In this document: in pieces, positions 27,554 through 36,396 of the stretch
Layout of the letters: each line of letters starts with the position of its first letter
How positions within the stretch are numbered: position 1 is the stretch's first letter
Source: Microvirga vignae
GTDB lineage: Bacteria; Pseudomonadota; Alphaproteobacteria; Rhizobiales; Beijerinckiaceae
Direction of reading: 5' to 3'
NCBI RefSeq assembly: GCF_001017175.1
Contig: NZ_LCYG01000087.1
Location: 484-64,483, forward strand
Length of the DNA stretch: 64,000 nucleotides
Notes under the pieces: model-generated
What the model saw: the letters and a program-made list of their open reading frames with translations, nothing else
Told to the model about the DNA's origin: nothing
The model's database searches: none
Translations under genes and position numbers: made by a program

Positions 27554-27979
27554 TTAAGCCCGGACCACCAGCACCGAGCATTTGGCGTGGCGCACGATGG
27601 TGGCGGCATTGGAGCCTAAAAGGTAGGTCGCCATGCTCGGGCGGTGTGAGCCGATGACGACGAGGTCCGCGCCGGTCTTCTCGGCCTCGTCCAGCACCTC
27701 GTTGTAGACGGAGCCCAGACGCACCACGGCAGAGACGCGCTCGGCCGGGAGCTTGATGCTGGCCGCGAGCTTGGCGAGCTTCTTCTCCGCCTCGTCCTGC
27801 TGCTCCTGGTCGAAGGCCGGCGGCATGAACTCCATGTAGGTCACGGGCACGATGGCACGCACATAGATCAGGCGAATATCGCCCTCCGAGGCGGTGGCAA
27901 GCTCCACGGCCTTGTCGAGAGCAGGCCGCGCCGCCCCGACTTCACCGAGATCGACGGGAACGAGAATCGTCTTGAACAT
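27554..27979 (-). CDS. Universal stress protein (UspA family)
   Basis: A 141-residue single-domain Usp. It starts MFKTILVPVDLGE, with the Asp that contacts adenine, and ends with the ATP-binding G-2x-G-9x-G(S/T)-like loop GSHRPSMATYLLGSNAATIVRHA followed by CSVLVVRA. ATP-binding Usp proteins form dimers and are induced by starvation and oxidative or other stress; the molecular action is poorly defined. It lies 15 bases after the ferredoxin stop and is probably co-transcribed with it. Confidence 0.92.
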   Translation of the reverse strand: MFKTILVPVDLGEVGAARPALDKAVELATASEGDIRLIYVRAIVPVTYMEFMPPAFDQEQQDEAEKKLAKLAASIKLPAERVSAVVRLGSVYNEVLDEAEKTGADLVVIGSHRPSMATYLLGSNAATIVRHAKCSVLVVRA

Positions 27980-27994
27980 CTTTAAGTCTCCGGT

Positions 27995-28315
27995 TCAGCC
28001 CTGGCGGGTGGGGGTGTGAACGACGAGGCCGTCCATTTCGGGGCGAACCCGGATCTGGCACGACAGGCGCGAATTCGGGCGAACGTCGAAGGCGAAGTCC
28101 AGCATGTCCTCTTCCATGGGCTGCGGCTGGCCGGTCACGGCCTCCCATTCCTCATCGACATACACATGGCAGGTCGCGCAGGAGCAGGCGCCGCCGCATT
28201 CGGCTTCGATGCCGGGGATGCCGTTGCGCACGGCAGTCTCCATGACCGTCGACCCCTCCTCGGCCTCCACTGTCCGGGCTGTGCCCTCGGCATCAATGAA
28301 TGTAATGTTTATCAT
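27995..28315 (-). CDS. 2Fe-2S ferredoxin (adrenodoxin type)
   Basis: A 106-residue electron carrier. The 2Fe-2S ligands are CGGACSCATC (Cys-x5-Cys-x2-Cys) near residue 40 and a fourth Cys in LSCQIRV near residue 85. The sequence VYVDEEW and PEMDGLVVHTP match the FdVI/adrenodoxin-like group, which feeds electrons to P450s or supports iron-sulfur assembly. It has a GAGGT ribosome site and precedes the stress-protein gene. No redox partner gene is adjacent, so the acceptor is unknown. Confidence 0.93.
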   Translation of the reverse strand: MINITFIDAEGTARTVEAEEGSTVMETAVRNGIPGIEAECGGACSCATCHVYVDEEWEAVTGQPQPMEEDMLDFAFDVRPNSRLSCQIRVRPEMDGLVVHTPTRQG

Positions 28316-28634
28316 TGCAGACCTCTTGGTGACGGCGCATATTTAAGACACGGCGCGCCGGATGACGAGAGACGGGCGCGAGGCTTGCCGTCTTTTCGCC
28401 GCATTTCCCCCGGTAGTGCAGGTTACTGAGCCGTTAACGACGTTCGCAAGTGGCAGGGGACATCGGGTTTCCTTGAACATGACCGGCCGCTAAACTCGCT
28501 TGGTAAATAGTAGATTACCATACGGAAGGACTGTCATCGGCTCTTCCGGACCGGCTGAGGTCACGCGTTTCTCTTAATGGTCGAGGGAACACGGCGGCTT
28601 CAACCATCATTCAGTTGCGTCACGAGGGCGGATC
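28316..28634. other. Divergent gap before the growth-pole-ring gene
   Basis: About 320 bases without a gene. It contains an inverted repeat TGGTAA-N8-TTACCA (28501-28520), a possible operator 115 bases upstream of the large coiled-coil gene. GAGGGCGG just before 28635 is that gene's ribosome site. Confidence 0.4.
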
Positions 28635-31600
28635 ATGGCGACCGAGAAGAAGAAGATGAAAGACCCGGCGGAGGCAGCCCTTTCGGCTGTTGAGCAAGCG
28701 CTCAACCTTGACGAGACGTTCGAGATCCCCTCTCCGGACCAGCCGGAGAGCAAGTCTTCCTCCGACGAGCCGCGGCTTCCGGATATTGATGACCATGATT
28801 TCACGAAGGGTCCTTTCTCCTTGAGCCCCGACCTTCCGGAGGAACGCGAGAACCGCTTGGACGATCGGGATATCAATCTGGACGACGCGCCCCGCTCCGG
28901 CTTCGTCGCGCCTGACCGCACTGCCGTCGCCAACGATGACCGCCAGAACGTCGGCGTGATGCTGCAGGCTCTTCAGGTTCGCCCTTCTCGCAGCGCTTAT
29001 GTGTTCGCGACACTTGCCTCCCTCCTCTGGCTCGGTGGCATCGGCTTCTTCCTTTACTCCCAGGGCATTGCGACGCCCGAGCAGCTCACTGCCACCTTCT
29101 CGACCTCGCAGCTCGCCCTTGGCGCTGTGGCCCTGGTTGCGCCGATCTTTCTGTTCTTCATCGCTGCGATGCTCACCATCCGCTCGCAGGAAATGAAGAT
29201 GGTCGCGCGTGCCGTCGGCGAAGTGGCCATGCGTCTCGCTCAGCCTGAGAACTTCTCCACCGATGCCGTTCTCTCCGTTTCCCAGGCCGTGCGCCGCGAA
29301 GTGGCTGCCGTTGGCGATGGCGTGGAGCGTGCGCTGGCGCGAGCCGGCGAACTGGAAACCCTCGTCCGCAGCGAGATTTCCACTCTTGAGCGTGCCTATT
29401 CCGACAACGAGATCCGTATCCGCTCCCTCATCGACGAGCTCGTCGCCCAGCGCGAGGCCGTCGTCTCCAATGCAGAACGCGTGCGTGGCGCCATCACCGG
29501 CGCTCACCAGAACCTGATCCAAGATCTCGATATTGCCAGCGAGCGCGTCGTCACCGCCGTCGGTGGCGCGGGCGACAAGGTCACCGGCTCCCTCGAACAT
29601 CAGGGCGAGCAGATCACCCAGGCCCTTGGTCGCGCCGGTGAACGCATCGTCGAAGAGATGGCGAACCGTGGCGTCGAACTCGTGGAGCGTCTTTCGGGCA
29701 CCAGCGAAGAGATCAAGAACGGCATTGCCGAGGTCGGCATCACCATCACCAGCGCCCTTGAGAGCAAAGCGCAGGACATCACCGGCGCCTTTGAGCGCAC
29801 CGGAGACGTTCTCACCCGCCATCTGCAGGAAGGCGCGAGCCAAGTCACCCGCACGTTGGCCGAGACGGGCCGCGGCGTGATCGACGCCCTCGCCCAGCAG
29901 GGCAGCGACGTGCGCGAGGCCTTCGAACAGACGGCCAAGAGCCTGGAAGAGAGCTTCGTCCAGCGCGGCAGCGAGATCACCGAGAAGCTGGCGGCCACCG
30001 GCGGCGTCATCGCCGACGACATTTCCGCCCGCACCGCCGAGATGCGCGATCAGATCGCGGCAGCCGGCCTTTCCGTGAGCGAAGAACTCATGGCGCGCGG
30101 CACGGCCCTGCGCGAGCAGCTCGCCACGACCGGCTCGGATGTGGTCAACGACATCATCACCCGCGGCAACGAGTTCCGTGAGCACCTGGCGACTACCGCC
30201 TCTGAGGTCAGCAGCCAAGTCATGCTGCGAGGCAACGAGGTGCGAGAGCATCTCGAAGGCGCCGTGCGCATGGCCGACGAGTCCATCGGCAGTCGCGTCG
30301 AGGATCTCGCTGTGCGTCTCGAAACCGCAAGCCAGCGCGTCAGCGAGTCTGTCACCGTTCAGGGCCAAGCGCTCGAGAACAACCTCACCCAGGTCGGCGA
30401 GCGCATCTCCTACCTCATGGGTTCCAAAGTCGAGGAATTCCAGTCGGCCTTCGAAACCCGCGGCCAGGAATTCTCCGAAACCCTCACTCGCCACGCAGAC
30501 GACGTGCAGACCCGCCTCGCTGGCACCGGCAAGGACATCGTGCTCGCCATCGCCACGCAGGGCGCACGCGTCAACGAGGTGCTCAACCGTACGGCTGAAA
30601 CCCTCACGACCACCGTCGACACCCGCACCCGCGAAGTGGAGGAGACCCTTGGCTCTCGCCTCGAAGCCTTCGAGGGCGTCATGGGCCGCGGCGGCGAACT
30701 CGCAGACCGCATCTCCCGCGATGTGGGCAGCCTGACGGAAACGATCAGCGGCCGCTTCGAGGAGATGGACCGCCTCATCACCGTGCAGGGCCGCAGCATG
30801 GCTGAGGCTTTCGCCGAGCGTGCTCGCGAGGCGACCTCCGCCATCGAGTCCCAGCTCACGGCGCTCGAGGAGCACGCCTCCCGCCGCACAACGGAAATCA
30901 CCGTCAATTTCGACACCATCGTCGAGCGTGTGGACGGCGTTCTCAGCGCCCGTTCCACCGCCCTCAGCGAAGCGCTCGTCGTGCGCACCGGTGAGATGGC
31001 CCGCGTAATGGCCGAAGGCGGCCGCGACGTGGCAAATGCCCTCCAGACCCGCGTGGACGAGATCAGCCAGGCGATCACTGCAAAGACCGGCACCATCGCC
31101 GATACGCTTTCCTCGAAGGCAGAGCAGATCAGCGAGGCGCTGGAGGCCCGCGCCAACGGCATCAACGAGATCCTCGGCACCCGCGCTGGCGAAATCGCGC
31201 AGACGCTGGAGAACCGGATCTCCACGATCAACCAGATCCTTGGCGACCGTGCCGACGAGATTGCCGAGACCCTCGGCGCCCGCGCCTTCGAGATCAACCA
31301 GACCCTCGGCGGCCGTGCGGATGAGATCGCCACGACCCTCGACGAGCGTGTCTCGAAATTCGAGGAGCGCGTGGTCAACCGCCTCGGCGGTGTGGCAGAA
31401 GCCATCGACGAGCGCGGCCAAGCCGTCGTCTCTTCGCTCAACAGCCGCATCGGCGAGATCCGCTCCATCTTCGACACGCAGGGCAACTCGCTCATCGAGT
31501 CGCTCGGCAACCGTGGAGAGACGATCGGCCGCGAAGTCACCGCTATCACCGAGAATACCCTGCGCGCGCTCGAGGATCGCAGTCAGACCATGCTGTCGTC

Positions 31601-33308
31601 GCTGCAGGAGCGCACGATGGAGCTCACCTCCTCCTACATGCAGTCGACGGAAGCCATGCGCGTTGCCATGGTCTCCGGCACGGAGCACACGGTCGAGACC
31701 CTGCTCGGCACCAACGAGCGCGTGCGCGGCGAACTTGCCGACGTGCTCGGCCGCCTGCAGGATGCCAGCAGCACCCTGCAGCAGGTGGCGGCCTCTGCCA
31801 GCAGCAACCTCGGCGCCGTCGAGGATGGCCTGGGCGGCCGCGTGCAGCAGATCGAGACCCTTCTGTCGGAAATCGCCTCCCAGGCGAACCGCGCATCCGG
31901 TCAGGTCGCCGATCAGGTCGATGCGCTGCGCAGTGTGTCCTCCGGCGCAATCCAGCAGGCCATGGACCTCGCTCACGCCCTCGAGGAGCGCGGACGCGCG
32001 CTTACGGAAACCACCTACGAGCAGATTAACACCCTCACCCAGGCGGCTTCCGCCCTGGAGCGTGTCGAGACCCGCATGACCGAGGCCCTGACCAGCCGCC
32101 AGAGCGCCCTGGACGAGCTCCTCGGCCGCATCGAGGAGCGCTCGCAGGATCTCGAATCCGTCACCCGCGCCTTCACCACCCTCATGGAAGGCTCGCTCCA
32201 GAATGCCGAGAACAAGGCCCGTCAAATCGGCTCTGTCCTTGCGGGCGCCGCCGAAACGACTACCCATGCCATCGGCGAGCAGTTCGAGCGCATCCGCTCC
32301 ACCACCAGTGTCGAGAGCGAGCGCACAGCTGCGACCTTGCGGAACACCTACGAGCAGGCTGCTGCCGAAATGGCGGAGGCCCTCAACAACGCCACCGCGA
32401 AGTTCCGTGACGCCATGGGTGAGCTGCGCGGCATGACCGGCCAGATCCAGCGCGAGCTGGAGGCCACCCGCGCCGAGCTGCGTCGCGGTGTCGTCGAGCT
32501 GCCGCAGGAAACTCAGGAGACCACGGCCAATATGCGCCGCGTGGTCGCCGACCAGATCAAGGCTCTCAACGAGCTCTCCGCTCTGGTCTCGCGCTCCAAC
32601 CGCGTGGTCGATGCGGCTCCCGCCGCTCAGCCCCGCCGCGCTGCGGTGAACGAAACTCCGGTCGCTGCGACCATGGCTGCGGTGGCCGCCGCCGTCGAGC
32701 AGCGCATCGCCTCCCCTGCCCCAGCTCCCGCGCCGGCGGTGGCCCGCCAGCCCGAGCCGCGTCCGGCACCGGCACCAACTCCGGCTCCCGCACCTGTCCG
32801 TCAGGCGGCTGCTCCGGTGGAGCGTCCCGCTCCTCGCCGTGAAGAGGCCGTTCCCGCTCGCGATAGCGGTAATGCCCGTGGCGGCTGGCTCTCGGATCTC
32901 CTGACCCGCGCCTCGCGTGATGAGGAGGAGCCCGTTCGCGCCCCGGCACGCGGCAGCCGCTCCAACAGCCTCGACTCGCTGGACTCGATCTCGGTCGACA
33001 TCGCCCGCATGATCGATCACGACGCGGCCGTCGAGCTGTGGGACCGCTACCGTCGCGGTGAGACCAACGTGTTCAGCCACCGTCTCTACACGGCGCAAGG
33101 TCAACAGACCTTCGAGGAGATCCGTCGCAAGTACCGCCGCGACGAGGAGTTCCGTCAAACGGTCGACCGTTACGTGGACGAGTTCGAGCGCCTGCTCGCC
33201 GAGGTCTCCCGTGATGACCGCGACTCCACGCTGACGAAGACCTATCTCACGTCGGAAACCGGCAAGGTCTACACCATGCTGGCCCACGCGAGCGGCCGCT
33301 TCGAGTAA
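28635..33308 (+). CDS. Growth-pole-ring (GPR/RgsE)-like giant coiled-coil membrane protein
   Basis: A 1557-residue protein. Residues 1-118 are acidic and probably cytoplasmic. Two membrane helices lie at about 121-142 and 159-181. Residues about 190-1340 are almost wholly helical, with degenerate 14-15-residue repeats of the form NEILGTRAGEIAQTLENR, often annotated as apolipoprotein A/E-like. A Pro/Ala-rich linker (about 1365-1410) leads to a conserved tail (ISVDIARMIDHDAAVELWDRY and SETGKVYTML). Agrobacterium GPR and Sinorhizobium RgsE have this architecture, form a ring at the growing pole and are needed for polar growth. This copy is shorter than those roughly 2,100-residue proteins. The assignment is by architecture and tail, not by alignment. 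Confidence 0.8.
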   Translation: MATEKKKMKDPAEAALSAVEQALNLDETFEIPSPDQPESKSSSDEPRLPDIDDHDFTKGPFSLSPDLPEERENRLDDRDINLDDAPRSGFVAPDRTAVANDDRQNVGVMLQALQVRPSRSAYVFATLASLLWLGGIGFFLYSQGIATPEQLTATFSTSQLALGAVALVAPIFLFFIAAMLTIRSQEMKMVARAVGEVAMRLAQPENFSTDAVLSVSQAVRREVAAVGDGVERALARAGELETLVRSEISTLERAYSDNEIRIRSLIDELVAQREAVVSNAERVRGAITGAHQNLIQDLDIASERVVTAVGGAGDKVTGSLEHQGEQITQALGRAGERIVEEMANRGVELVERLSGTSEEIKNGIAEVGITITSALESKAQDITGAFERTGDVLTRHLQEGASQVTRTLAETGRGVIDALAQQGSDVREAFEQTAKSLEESFVQRGSEITEKLAATGGVIADDISARTAEMRDQIAAAGLSVSEELMARGTALREQLATTGSDVVNDIITRGNEFREHLATTASEVSSQVMLRGNEVREHLEGAVRMADESIGSRVEDLAVRLETASQRVSESVTVQGQALENNLTQVGERISYLMGSKVEEFQSAFETRGQEFSETLTRHADDVQTRLAGTGKDIVLAIATQGARVNEVLNRTAETLTTTVDTRTREVEETLGSRLEAFEGVMGRGGELADRISRDVGSLTETISGRFEEMDRLITVQGRSMAEAFAERAREATSAIESQLTALEEHASRRTTEITVNFDTIVERVDGVLSARSTALSEALVVRTGEMARVMAEGGRDVANALQTRVDEISQAITAKTGTIADTLSSKAEQISEALEARANGINEILGTRAGEIAQTLENRISTINQILGDRADEIAETLGARAFEINQTLGGRADEIATTLDERVSKFEERVVNRLGGVAEAIDERGQAVVSSLNSRIGEIRSIFDTQGNSLIESLGNRGETIGREVTAITENTLRALEDRSQTMLSSLQERTMELTSSYMQSTEAMRVAMVSGTEHTVETLLGTNERVRGELADVLGRLQDASSTLQQVAASASSNLGAVEDGLGGRVQQIETLLSEIASQANRASGQVADQVDALRSVSSGAIQQAMDLAHALEERGRALTETTYEQINTLTQAASALERVETRMTEALTSRQSALDELLGRIEERSQDLESVTRAFTTLMEGSLQNAENKARQIGSVLAGAAETTTHAIGEQFERIRSTTSVESERTAATLRNTYEQAAAEMAEALNNATAKFRDAMGELRGMTGQIQRELEATRAELRRGVVELPQETQETTANMRRVVADQIKALNELSALVSRSNRVVDAAPAAQPRRAAVNETPVAATMAAVAAAVEQRIASPAPAPAPAVARQPEPRPAPAPTPAPAPVRQAAAPVERPAPRREEAVPARDSGNARGGWLSDLLTRASRDEEEPVRAPARGSRSNSLDSLDSISVDIARMIDHDAAVELWDRYRRGETNVFSHRLYTAQGQQTFEEIRRKYRRDEEFRQTVDRYVDEFERLLAEVSRDDRDSTLTKTYLTSETGKVYTMLAHASGRFE

Positions 33309-33332
33309 GAGCGGTCAAATTAAAGACACGAG

Positions 33333-33360
33333 AACGCGGTCTTCGGGCCGCGTTTTTTGT
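33333..33360 (+). terminator. Terminator of the growth-pole-ring gene
   Basis: AACGCGG (33333-33339) pairs with CCGCGTT (33348-33354) and runs into TTTTTT, 24 bases past the stop. Confidence 0.88.
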
Positions 33361-33379
33361 TTTGTCGCGAAAACCTTCC

Positions 33380-33466
33380 GTCATCCCCGGACTTGTTCCG
33401 AGTATCCACGTCCTGGGGACCCAACACCTCAAAGACGCGGATGGCCGGGACAGGCCCGGCCATGAC
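33380..33466. repeat. REP-like inverted repeat, cluster C
   Basis: GTCATCCCCGGACTTGTTCC with ATCCACGTCCTG, then GACGCGGATGGCCGGGACAG and CCCGGCCATGAC facing it. Third cluster of the family seen at 22505 and 27457, again between convergent genes and just after a terminator. Confidence 0.8.
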
Positions 33467-33550
33467 GAGAGACAGTTAATCGCCGACAAGCAAAAAGGCC
33501 CCGATCTGTTCGGAGCCTCGAATACTCATCCGCGGGAAACGCTGAAGCGC

Positions 33551-34234
33551 CTAGGTCGGCGCCTGTTCCTTGACCGGAGCCTGGCTGCTGATATCGCCCG
33601 GCTCCTCGCGCCGTGGGAGCGAGCTGCCGCTGACCCAGCGCACGATGTCGAGCATCACGACCGAGAGTGCTTCATCGAGGGCGCGAGCGGCATTGGCGGC
33701 ATCGACCGAGGCAACAGGTGTGCGGGCGCGGAAGATGCGGCCATTCACGATGCGGCCGTTCTGTTCGCTCACGATCTTCACCGATATCTCGACCACCGCC
33801 TCGTTTGTGGGCGTTTCAACCTCGAAGCGGCGCAACTCGGAAACGAGCTGGACATCGGCCACCGCGCCGCTGCTGGGGCGCGAGACCCCTCGCAGCTGGG
33901 AGGCGTTCTCGAAGGTGTTGATCAGGCGCGTCTGGATGAGGCGTGGCAGATTATCGGCCCATTGTCCTCCGCCCATGAAGGAGACTGAGCCGCTCGCATC
34001 CTTCACCAGTATCTGCTGCGTGGAGAGCGTCTGCAGGGCCGCTGGCTCGTTCACGAGCACCTGGACACCCGCAGCGCCTCTGATACGGGACGTTGGCGCG
34101 GAGAGATCATACGTGGCCGGAGCCGGGCCCGACGAGCAGGCGCCGGCAAGCGCCGCCAGAAGTACGACAGGCATCAGGCGTCGAAGCGGCCGGGGCAGAG
34201 CGGTCGGGGGGAGAGACACGGATGATCCACGCAT
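33551..34234 (-). CDS. ABC-type transport auxiliary lipoprotein (PqiC/MlaC-side component)
   Basis: A 227-residue lipoprotein. The signal sequence RLMPVVLLAALAGAC ends in the lipobox LAGAC, with the lipidated Cys near residue 33. The mature part (YDLSAPTSR, VNEPAALQTLSTQQILVKD, WADNLPRLIQTRLINTFENA, then VQLVSELRRFEVE) matches the ABC_trans_aux/DUF330 family that works with MCE proteins on the periplasmic side. It is the last gene of the four-gene Mla-type operon, 9 bases after the MCE gene, and probably anchors the lipid-transfer bridge to the outer membrane. Confidence 0.88.
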   Translation of the reverse strand: MRGSSVSLPPTALPRPLRRLMPVVLLAALAGACSSGPAPATYDLSAPTSRIRGAAGVQVLVNEPAALQTLSTQQILVKDASGSVSFMGGGQWADNLPRLIQTRLINTFENASQLRGVSRPSSGAVADVQLVSELRRFEVETPTNEAVVEISVKIVSEQNGRIVNGRIFRARTPVASVDAANAARALDEALSVVMLDIVRWVSGSSLPRREEPGDISSQAPVKEQAPT

Positions 34235-34243
34235 ACAGGTTAC

Positions 34244-35581
34244 TTAACGGCGTCCATTGTATTCGGGGAGATTGGGACGGCCACCGAAAAGAAACTGCTG
34301 TGGATTACGTTCGATGCTCCGCACCGCACGGCTGATGTCGCCAAGCGTCCTGCGGCCCTCGGCCGCCAGAGCCTCGTATTCCCTCAATCCTGAATCCGTG
34401 AAGCGACCGACCCCGCTCACCACCCCTTCTATGCCCTTGGTCCGCTCGTTCAGATCATTGGCCAAGTCCCGCACAGAAACGGCAGCGGCCCGAATCTCGT
34501 CGAAGGCTCCCTTGCCCGCCTCACCGGAGGCCGAACCGAGGAACTTCTCGGCGCCTGTCAGAACGCCGTCGATCCGATCGGCAGACTTGTTGAGCTTCTC
34601 GGTGATCGAACGCGCTTCCTGGATCGCCTTGTCGATATCAGGGCTGCGGCGGTTCAGGGTATCCGTGAAGGTCTGAACATTATCGACCGTACGGCCGACC
34701 TTAATCGGGTCGATCGCCTTCGTCAGCGTGGAGATCTCGGCCACGGCGGCATCGAGCTTGGGAGCCGTCTCATTAAGACGGTCCACGAGGCTTGCTGCAT
34801 CACGCAGGGCCTCACTCACCACTTGGCGATTCTCCCCCAGAGCCTGGGTGAAGTTGTCCACGTTCTCGACGATCCTGGTCACACGCTGCGGCTCGACCGC
34901 ACGAACCACCTGATCGACGTTGGTGGCAAGCGTATCGAGTTTCTCGGCCAGTGGGCCGATCTTCTCGGCTGCCTGCCCCACCTGGGCCAGGAAACGGTCG
35001 ATGCCCTCCGCGTTCTCCCCCAGAGCTTGGGAGAAGCGCTCCACATTCTGAACCGTGCGGTTGATGGAACCCTCGTTGTCGGCAACCACGCGGCCGACCC
35101 GCTCCAGCACGTCATCGGCCCGCCGGGCGATGTTGCGGGCGGTCTCGATCAGATCCTGGAAGTCGGAGCGGTCGGCGAAGATGGTGGGCATGGGCTGGCC
35201 GGGACCCGCCACGAGCGGAGGAGCACCAGGCTCGCCGCCGGAAAGGCCGATATTCGCAACACCCGTCAGGCCTTGGTATTCGAGACGGGCGCGGGTATCG
35301 GCGCGGATGGGAATATCGCGGCCCACTTGGACGATCGCCACCACGCGGCGCGGATCCTCAGGGAGAAGGCTGATTTCCGTCACCTCGCCTACGCGAAGGC
35401 CATTGAAGGAGACTGTGGAGCCCTGGGATAGACCGGATACGGAACCTGAAAAGACAACGCGAATACTCTGCCGTGTCTGTCCCCGATCGCCACCGGAGAA
35501 CCAGTAGACGAAGCCGAACGCCGCCGCGATCACCGCCAGGGTGAATATGCCGATCAGAGCGTAATTCGCACGCGTTTCCAT
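34244..35581 (-). CDS. MlaD-family MCE lipid-transport protein
   Basis: A 445-residue periplasmic protein anchored by one N-terminal helix (YALIGIFTLAVIAAAFGFVYWFSGG, about residues 7-30). The MCE domain spans about 38-115 (VVFSGSVSGLSQGSTVSFNGLRVGEV, VVAIVQVGRDIPIRADTRARL), with GANIGLSGGEPGAP-like features. The rest is a long helical region with repeated NVDNFTQALGEN-type units, which in MCE proteins can form a hexameric tube. MlaD binds phospholipid between the inner-membrane ABC complex and the periplasm. It lies between the ATPase gene and the lipoprotein gene. Confidence 0.92.
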   Translation of the reverse strand: METRANYALIGIFTLAVIAAAFGFVYWFSGGDRGQTRQSIRVVFSGSVSGLSQGSTVSFNGLRVGEVTEISLLPEDPRRVVAIVQVGRDIPIRADTRARLEYQGLTGVANIGLSGGEPGAPPLVAGPGQPMPTIFADRSDFQDLIETARNIARRADDVLERVGRVVADNEGSINRTVQNVERFSQALGENAEGIDRFLAQVGQAAEKIGPLAEKLDTLATNVDQVVRAVEPQRVTRIVENVDNFTQALGENRQVVSEALRDAASLVDRLNETAPKLDAAVAEISTLTKAIDPIKVGRTVDNVQTFTDTLNRRSPDIDKAIQEARSITEKLNKSADRIDGVLTGAEKFLGSASGEAGKGAFDEIRAAAVSVRDLANDLNERTKGIEGVVSGVGRFTDSGLREYEALAAEGRRTLGDISRAVRSIERNPQQFLFGGRPNLPEYNGRR

Positions 35582-35590
35582 CGTAGTCCC

Positions 35591-36391
35591 TTACGCGCCG
35601 CCGGCCATGGCCGCACGTGCCCGTTTTCCATGAAAATAAGAGCGGAGCCACGGGTGATCCGAAGCCAGCATTGCCTCGATAGGCCCTTCCGCCAGTATCT
35701 TGCCCTCACCCAGCGCCGCGATCCGGTCGCACACCGTGTAAAGGCTGTCTAAATCATGGGTTACCATGAATACGGTAAGCCCCAAAGTCCGCTGTAACGT
35801 CGCAATCAGCTCGTCGAAATCGCCCGCGCCGATAGGGTCGAGACCGGATGTCGGCTCGTCGAGAAACAGGATGTCCGGGTCGAGGGCGAGTGCACGAGCG
35901 AGCGCCGCGCGCTTGATCATGCCGCCCGAGAGTTCGGAGGGCAGCTTGTCCGCTGCATCGGGCTTTAACCCCACCATCTCGATCTTCAGCATGGCAAGCT
36001 CATCGAGAAGCCGCTCGGAGAGGTCGAGATGCTCGCGCATGGGCACTTGGACGTTCTGCTTCACGGTCAGCGCCGAAAACAGTGCGCCCTGCTGGAACAG
36101 CACGCCCCAGTGCCGCTCCATCATGCGGCGCTCGGATGGAGACAGCTCGTCGAGGTTCTGGCCCAGCACCTCGATGGTGCCCGCGCGCTTGGGAACAAGG
36201 CCGAGAATGGCGCGGGTGAGAACCGACTTCCCCTGACCGGACGCACCCACGAAGCCGAGGATCTCGCCGCGATAGACATCGAGATCGAGGCCCTTGAGGA
36301 TGGTTTTCTCACCGAAGCCGACCTCGATGTCGCGCACGCGGATGATCACTTCGCGATCTTGAGTGGAAGCGGGGTGGCGCCGTTCGAGCAT
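35591..36391 (-). CDS. Mla-type ABC transporter ATPase (MlaF)
   Basis: A 266-residue ABC ATPase. Walker A is GASGQGKSVLTRAILGL, the signature ELSGGMIKRAALARALALD, Walker B DILFLDEPTSGLDP, and the H-loop VTHDLDSL. The GQGKS variant in Walker A and the SGGM signature are typical of MlaF-like proteins. It powers phospholipid movement with the MlaE permease encoded 6 bases upstream. The C-terminal HPWLRSYFHGKRARAA is a short tail of the kind that binds a neighbouring subunit in the MlaF dimer. Confidence 0.94.
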   Translation of the reverse strand: MLERRHPASTQDREVIIRVRDIEVGFGEKTILKGLDLDVYRGEILGFVGASGQGKSVLTRAILGLVPKRAGTIEVLGQNLDELSPSERRMMERHWGVLFQQGALFSALTVKQNVQVPMREHLDLSERLLDELAMLKIEMVGLKPDAADKLPSELSGGMIKRAALARALALDPDILFLDEPTSGLDPIGAGDFDELIATLQRTLGLTVFMVTHDLDSLYTVCDRIAALGEGKILAEGPIEAMLASDHPWLRSYFHGKRARAAMAGGA

Positions 36392-36396
36392 TGCTG

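Noticed and set aside
28620-33287. Open frame of 1555 residues antisense to the growth-pole-ring gene
   Set aside because: It mirrors the repeat gene almost end to end. High GC at third codon positions keeps the opposite frame free of stops, and its residues form low-complexity Gly/Ala/Asp/Leu runs with no domain.
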